A stretch of DNA of 64,000 nucleotides, from contig NC_051087.1 of NCBI RefSeq assembly GCF_901709675.1, positions 5,601,001-5,665,000 of the forward strand. Reading direction: 5' to 3'. The stretch is from Syngnathus acus (taxonomy: Eukaryota > Chordata > Actinopteri > Syngnathiformes > Syngnathidae). Position 1 is the stretch's first letter; each line of letters opens with the position of its first letter. Of this stretch, positions 28,101 through 34,100 are shown in pieces. A model generated the notes under the pieces. That model saw only the letters and a list, made by a program, of their open reading frames with translations. It had not been told where the DNA came from and did not search any database. The position numbers and the translations under genes are program-made.

Positions 28101-31100
28101 ATGTCCCTCCCTCCTTGGCCATGAAGGGTTCCAAGAATGTTGCTCATTGATTAAAACCACATGGATGATGTGATTTGTCAGCATCAAATTAAGATTGGCT
28201 TGAAATAACAAAAATCAACATGTCTGCTAATATTGGCATTAGCTCTGGATGGCGCGCTCCGTCATCTCTACTTTGCAGTGGTTTCTGCTCTCAAATAAAA
28301 TGTACATGGCCAATTGCCACATCCGCAAAAGTAAAGATGTTTGTTAGTCTGTCTCTGCGTTTGATGTGGCATGGTTTGGAGTTTCCAACCAAATTATTAC
28401 AATTTGGAAAACTGACACACTCAAAAAAAGGAAAGCAGAGCGAAGCCTGTATCAGATAGGAAAGAGGCAATTGAGTTACAGTAATGAAAGCCCTGTTCCT
28501 ATCAAGCATTGCTGCTTTTTAAGTATGGTACACTTGGTTTGTATCATATGGCCATATTAGCAAGACTAAAAATCATGTCAATACCATAAAAACAAAAACT
28601 GAGGTTTTATTATGTCGTAGTCGAAGCAACTACAACAATTTGGTCGATACCATTGGCTGTAAAACACGCTAAAACTCAAGTCAGATCAGGTTTTACCAAC
28701 CAGTCAATTGCGGAAAAATATTTCCAACTATTTTTCTATTGGGCTCTTCAATTGAAAAAGCAATGGCAGTTATAAAACAAATAAGAGCAGGAAGTAACTC
28801 TCCTTGACTCATTTCGAGGACGGAATTCTAAAGTGGATGACAGCCCTGTGCATTTTTTTAATACAAGTTAGAAATAGAATGTCAGGGTGAATTTTTTTTT
28901 CTTCTTTACCTGCTGAATTTGTCTTGCACTGGTATAGAAAACCAGTGCTAACAGGTTTAGCTATATACAAGTTACTGTACCGTTACTGTCTAGAACTCTG
29001 AAATGGAGTCGCCATTGATTTTCTTACAGTGGCTCCGTCCAAGGCCTACCTAACAGCCATCTAGAGTTGATGACTTATTGACTGGTAACTCTATAAGGTG
29101 GAGCGGAGGGGAAAGTAAGTAGGTGAGTGAATGACAGAGTGAGTGAGGGAAGGAATAATTAAATAAGTGAAGGAGTGGAAAAAGTAAATTGGCAAGTGTG
29201 AGGAGAAGGGTTTTACAATTCCCTGGGTGTGGAAAAGCTGCAGGTGCACATGTGAACGTGAGGCCAACTATATGTTTGCCTACAGTGACTGATACGTAGA
29301 ACGTAATTATGAATGCACATCAATGTGTCATTAAATGTTTTATTTGAATCAAAAACATCGCAAGCTAGCATTTGTATGCTTCTCTGTGTCCAGTGTTAGT
29401 TCAGTGCATGCCATGCGTTTTAATAACGCCATAATGTTGTAAAGGTGAGCAGCAGTAGGAAGAGCAGCAACATTAGTGAAAGGTATAAAGAAGAGTGGAC
29501 AGTGAGGGTGTGGACCTCGGGACAAAAGCACTTACCAAAGGACTCTGTGGTTAAAAAGATATAAAGAGAAAAGAAACAGCATAGACATGGCATTACAATC
29601 GGTCCATTGAGTACACACCTTGACAAACACTGGAACTCCCAACCCCCAAAAAGTCAAATAGAAAAGTATATTCTTTATCTATGACATGAAACATTACTGT
29701 ATGCTTAATTAGGAATTATTAGAACGATAGCAAACATTTAAATTCAATATGTAGCTTAGCAGTTATGTAACAATATTTTTTAATTTTGAAAAATAAAAAG
29801 GTAGGGGACTCAGAGCAAGGACTTTGGGTTGAGCCAGCTAGTTAAACAAGCAGGTATAGAAGCATAGAGTTTTTTTTTTTTTTTAAATCCACAAAGAAGC
29901 AAAACGTTGGGGAGACAGGAGAGGGCTCTGTGTCCAGAGTTGATCCCTGGAAGTAAGTAGCAGGAAGGGACTGAAAAGACTCATTGGGGATTTACACACT
30001 ACTGTGGCTATACAAAAAAAAGAAAAAAAAAAGGAAAATTATGAGGCCATTATTATTATTTTGAGTTCCACAAATTGTCACAGTGATTACACTGATTTTC
30101 TAAGAAAAGGACAAAAAGTTATTTGATCAATTTGATTAGTCACAGCAGTGAGATTGCTTGGAAGAGGCAATTCCTTCAAAACACGCCACCATTACTAGGC
30201 TTTATATTTGGAGGTTTGTCAAAAGAATAAATTGTACTGACAGACGTTCGAGCTCCTTTAGTCAAACAAAACCATGCCGTAATGGTGACTTGTGCAGGAA
30301 GGCCTCAGAGTGTTTGGAGCAAAGCGGAGAACGTTGGGAGTTTTCACTTTAGACGTCCAAGAAGAATTTACAGGGATTGGCAACCATCCAAGGCAACTGA
30401 TAACAGCAGCAGCGGCGGCAGCAGCAGCAGAGAGGGACAGCAGAAGAACACGGCCAGAAACCACGGCAGGAAGTGTGTGAAACAGCAATCGGGGCAAGGT
30501 TCACAAAAGGCCAACGGAAAAATAAAGAGGATTGGGGAATATTGAAGCTCTTGAAGTAGAACTAAACGTGGGATTTAAGGAGGGGACGAGAGCTAAGGCA
30601 GTAAGTCGATGGTTACCTGAGCGCAGCTGCTTGATTCGTCCATTGTTATTGGATGTGTTGACTGGCAGAAAATCCTTGAACCAAGTAATTTCTGGGTCAG
30701 GGTTTCCGCTCGCCGCGCAGAGCATGGTAGCGGTCCGAGAGCGTTCTACCACTTTCAGCTGGGGACCCATATCTATTGTGGGGAACCCCGAAGGCAGCTG
30801 GTCCTCTGCAAGAATCAGAAACAAATGTCAAAAAATGAGGGGCAAAGTGTTTTTACCTGTTCATGCAAGCCCGCAGAGCGTCCACATGTGTTAGGATTAA
30901 AAAGCATTGCATCACATGAAGGATAAAGCAGGATCAAATGTGGATGGGGATATTATGGCTTCAAATTTCATACGTAGCCTTGTGTGGAGGATTGTCCTCA
31001 TATCTTTCTCTTAAATTTACTACAGCTCAATGAGGTATTCCCTTAATTACCAGTATTCACATGCTTTGTAATTCACACGAGTGGACTGTAGCATTGGGGG

Positions 31101-34100
31101 AGCTCAGGGGGCTAAGTTACACCTGCAAAAAAAAATGGGGGGGACCAAAATTGGGCAATTTTGTTTGATATACACATGAGAGGAGAACTGTTTGGTAGAT
31201 GGTCAACTTTGCAATGGCAAATTGTTTTGCACAACTCAATTATTTCATGATGTTATAGCATGGAAAGATCACAGTACATTTGTATAATAATAATAATAAT
31301 AATACAATTTGGACAGTTTTTCAAAATTAATATTCGATGTAGTATTGTTGAAGGTTTCATAGCAAGGTAACATGCTAAATAGCTCTGATAGGGGAAATTC
31401 AATCAAGCCTCAGGCACACCACATTAAGCACAGCTAAGACTTTCAAAAGAATAAGCAGTTTTTCCACGCTCTCTTGGGTGTGTTGCTGTTCCAGTTATCA
31501 GAGTTAAAATTTTTTTTAAACCCAATTCAAAATGTCAAACCATCCCATCTATTAATGCATAAATTATTCCATTTGTTTGCCTTTCCATTTTGAGTCACAT
31601 ATTATATATAATATATAAACATTATGTATTAAATCTGTTAAAATACTTTATATTAAACAATATATTAACTTGAAGTTAAGTAATTTTCAACAACCATAAT
31701 TTATTCGAGTGGACATTCTCCAGTTGTTTATTATTCCGTAGATGTACTAATAAAATTGTTCAACAATACAGTCAGGTTTCAAAAATAACGGCAGCTCAAA
31801 TGAAAGTATCTGTAAAAGAAAAAAAAACTTTTTGGTGCACGTTAACATCTCAAAGGCTTTTACATAGAATTTGAATGTGACCCGTGTTCTATGCAAATAA
31901 AGTGTATCTAATATATCCCCTGGTGGGTGACAATAAACAAACAGGCTGATGAGTCACCCATGACCAAACCACACAAGCAAACAGACGTGTGTTTGATCTT
32001 AAAGGTATTTAACTTTTAGCCCCCTACTCCTCTTCTCAAAAGAAAAAATAATCCAGTATCCCTTGTGATCTCTTTCAACCACACCAAGGCTCATTACCGG
32101 GAAATCCTAGCACTGAACCTCACCAAGGAGATGCTAATTTTGGTAGTAACCCATCCAACTGTAGCCAGCCGCGTCGTGAGACGGTGGCTTTCAAAGCGTA
32201 CATGCGTGTGGCCTTTTAAAAGCTCCGATTTCAATCAATCATAACACCGACAAATGGAAACATGGGCATTATAAACCAAAGTGAACAAGATGTGTACGGG
32301 TGATGGCAAGCACGTGTGACTGGGGTGAATGGATATACTATAAAACAGCTGCATTTGCAAAAAATAAATGTGAAATAGAATAGTGAAACAAAAGAAGGAA
32401 AACAGAGAGACCGACATAAAGAGAGAGGGAGCACAAGGGAGAGAAGGCGGCATAACAATCGTGATTCTCCTCGCTTTCATTATGCAAACACTTACTTCAA
32501 AGAAAGCCCCTCATCTGCAGCTATAATACATTCTATTTCATCTACCTGGGGTGGGACACGGTGCTCAACGCTGAGGACGCGTGCTTTAAAAAACAATCTG
32601 CTCCCTGTCACAATCATGCGTTGGTGCAGATGGCCTGAGGTGTTTGAACGTGGATAAAAACCCTCCTTTAAATGTCAAAAGGTGTAAGATTATAAAGCGA
32701 TTTTCAATGTGACTATTTGACCTCATTTTAAATACAGAAATGCCATGCTTTGAAAATGTTATAGTTTTGCGCAACAATGGTGAAGTGACAGTAAATTCCT
32801 GCCCTTCTGGCTACATTCAACTTGTACCGTATTTTCCGCACTATAAGGCGCACCTTCAATGAATGGCCCATTTTAAAACTTTGTCCATAAATAAGGCGCA
32901 CCGGATTATAAAGCGCATAGAATAAATAACTCAACGTTGCTCAAACGTTAATGCAATCACAATATAGTCACACTCGAAATAGTGAAAACAATAACAATAT
33001 ATCAATAACTCAATGTTCCTCAAACGTTAATATCACACAACACACAAATTAAACACGTAAAGCTTATTTTAATAAATTAGTCCTCATCCACGAATCCATA
33101 TTGGTCCATATATAAGGCGCACCGAATTATAAGGCGCACTGTTGGCTTTTGAGAAAACTGGAGGTTTTTAGGTGCGGAAAATACGGTAACATAAAATTCA
33201 TGAATAATGATTGGAATACCGTCTGGGTCATCATCTGTATCGGGTGGAGCTAAAGCGAGCGCTGTCCGCTAATTGGTTGACAGCAACGTGTCACATGTTT
33301 AGACATTTTATTGATTTATAGTCACTTCCAGGAGCTCCCAACCACCCAAAAAGCAAATGTTTTGCCCCTAGATGAAAAACAGTGTCCCCTCGTAACAGTT
33401 ATTTTTGTTTTGCTTGGAAAAAAAAAATGTCCTACACAAGGAAAAGCGAGTATCACACAAGCTATTTGTCATCCATCATCGGGACAAGTGTAAAGTGACA
33501 CCAAAGTCTTTTCAGGCTAACGCTGCTGCTCGTTGAGATCAGAGCGGACGAGTAACCCAACGCTCTTGTGTTGACGGAGCCTCCCACTGTTTCATTTGGA
33601 TGTGCTCTCGTTCGAGTGTTTCCACTGAGCTTAGTCCAGATAATTTCACAGCTCATAGGCAAAGCCAGTCTCACAGTCATGGGAACTGCTTCGCAAACTG
33701 CTGCATCTGCTTTATAGGAGATCCAAAATGAAATGTGCGCACATTTGCTCGCTACATTTGTCAACTATAAAAATGAAAAACAGCCAGTGTAGAAACAAAA
33801 GCTTCAGAAGGGCCCAAGTGTAATACGTTCTCCTGACTGTGTTGACCATTCATGACACCTTAAACGCCATGTGGGTGGGTTGCTGCAATAAAATAAACAC
33901 CTGATTATCAAATTTCATCTCAATAAGTTTGACAAGAGCAATACTTCATGATGTTGAATTTGTCTTTGACATCTTAGCACGCCCACGGGATTGAAAGATC
34001 TTAGGAGGGACTGTTGAATTTACAATACGCGGTACAAAGGTCATTCCAATATATTTGACTTGTCAAGTTACACGTGGCAAGTTGAAATATTTTACTACCG

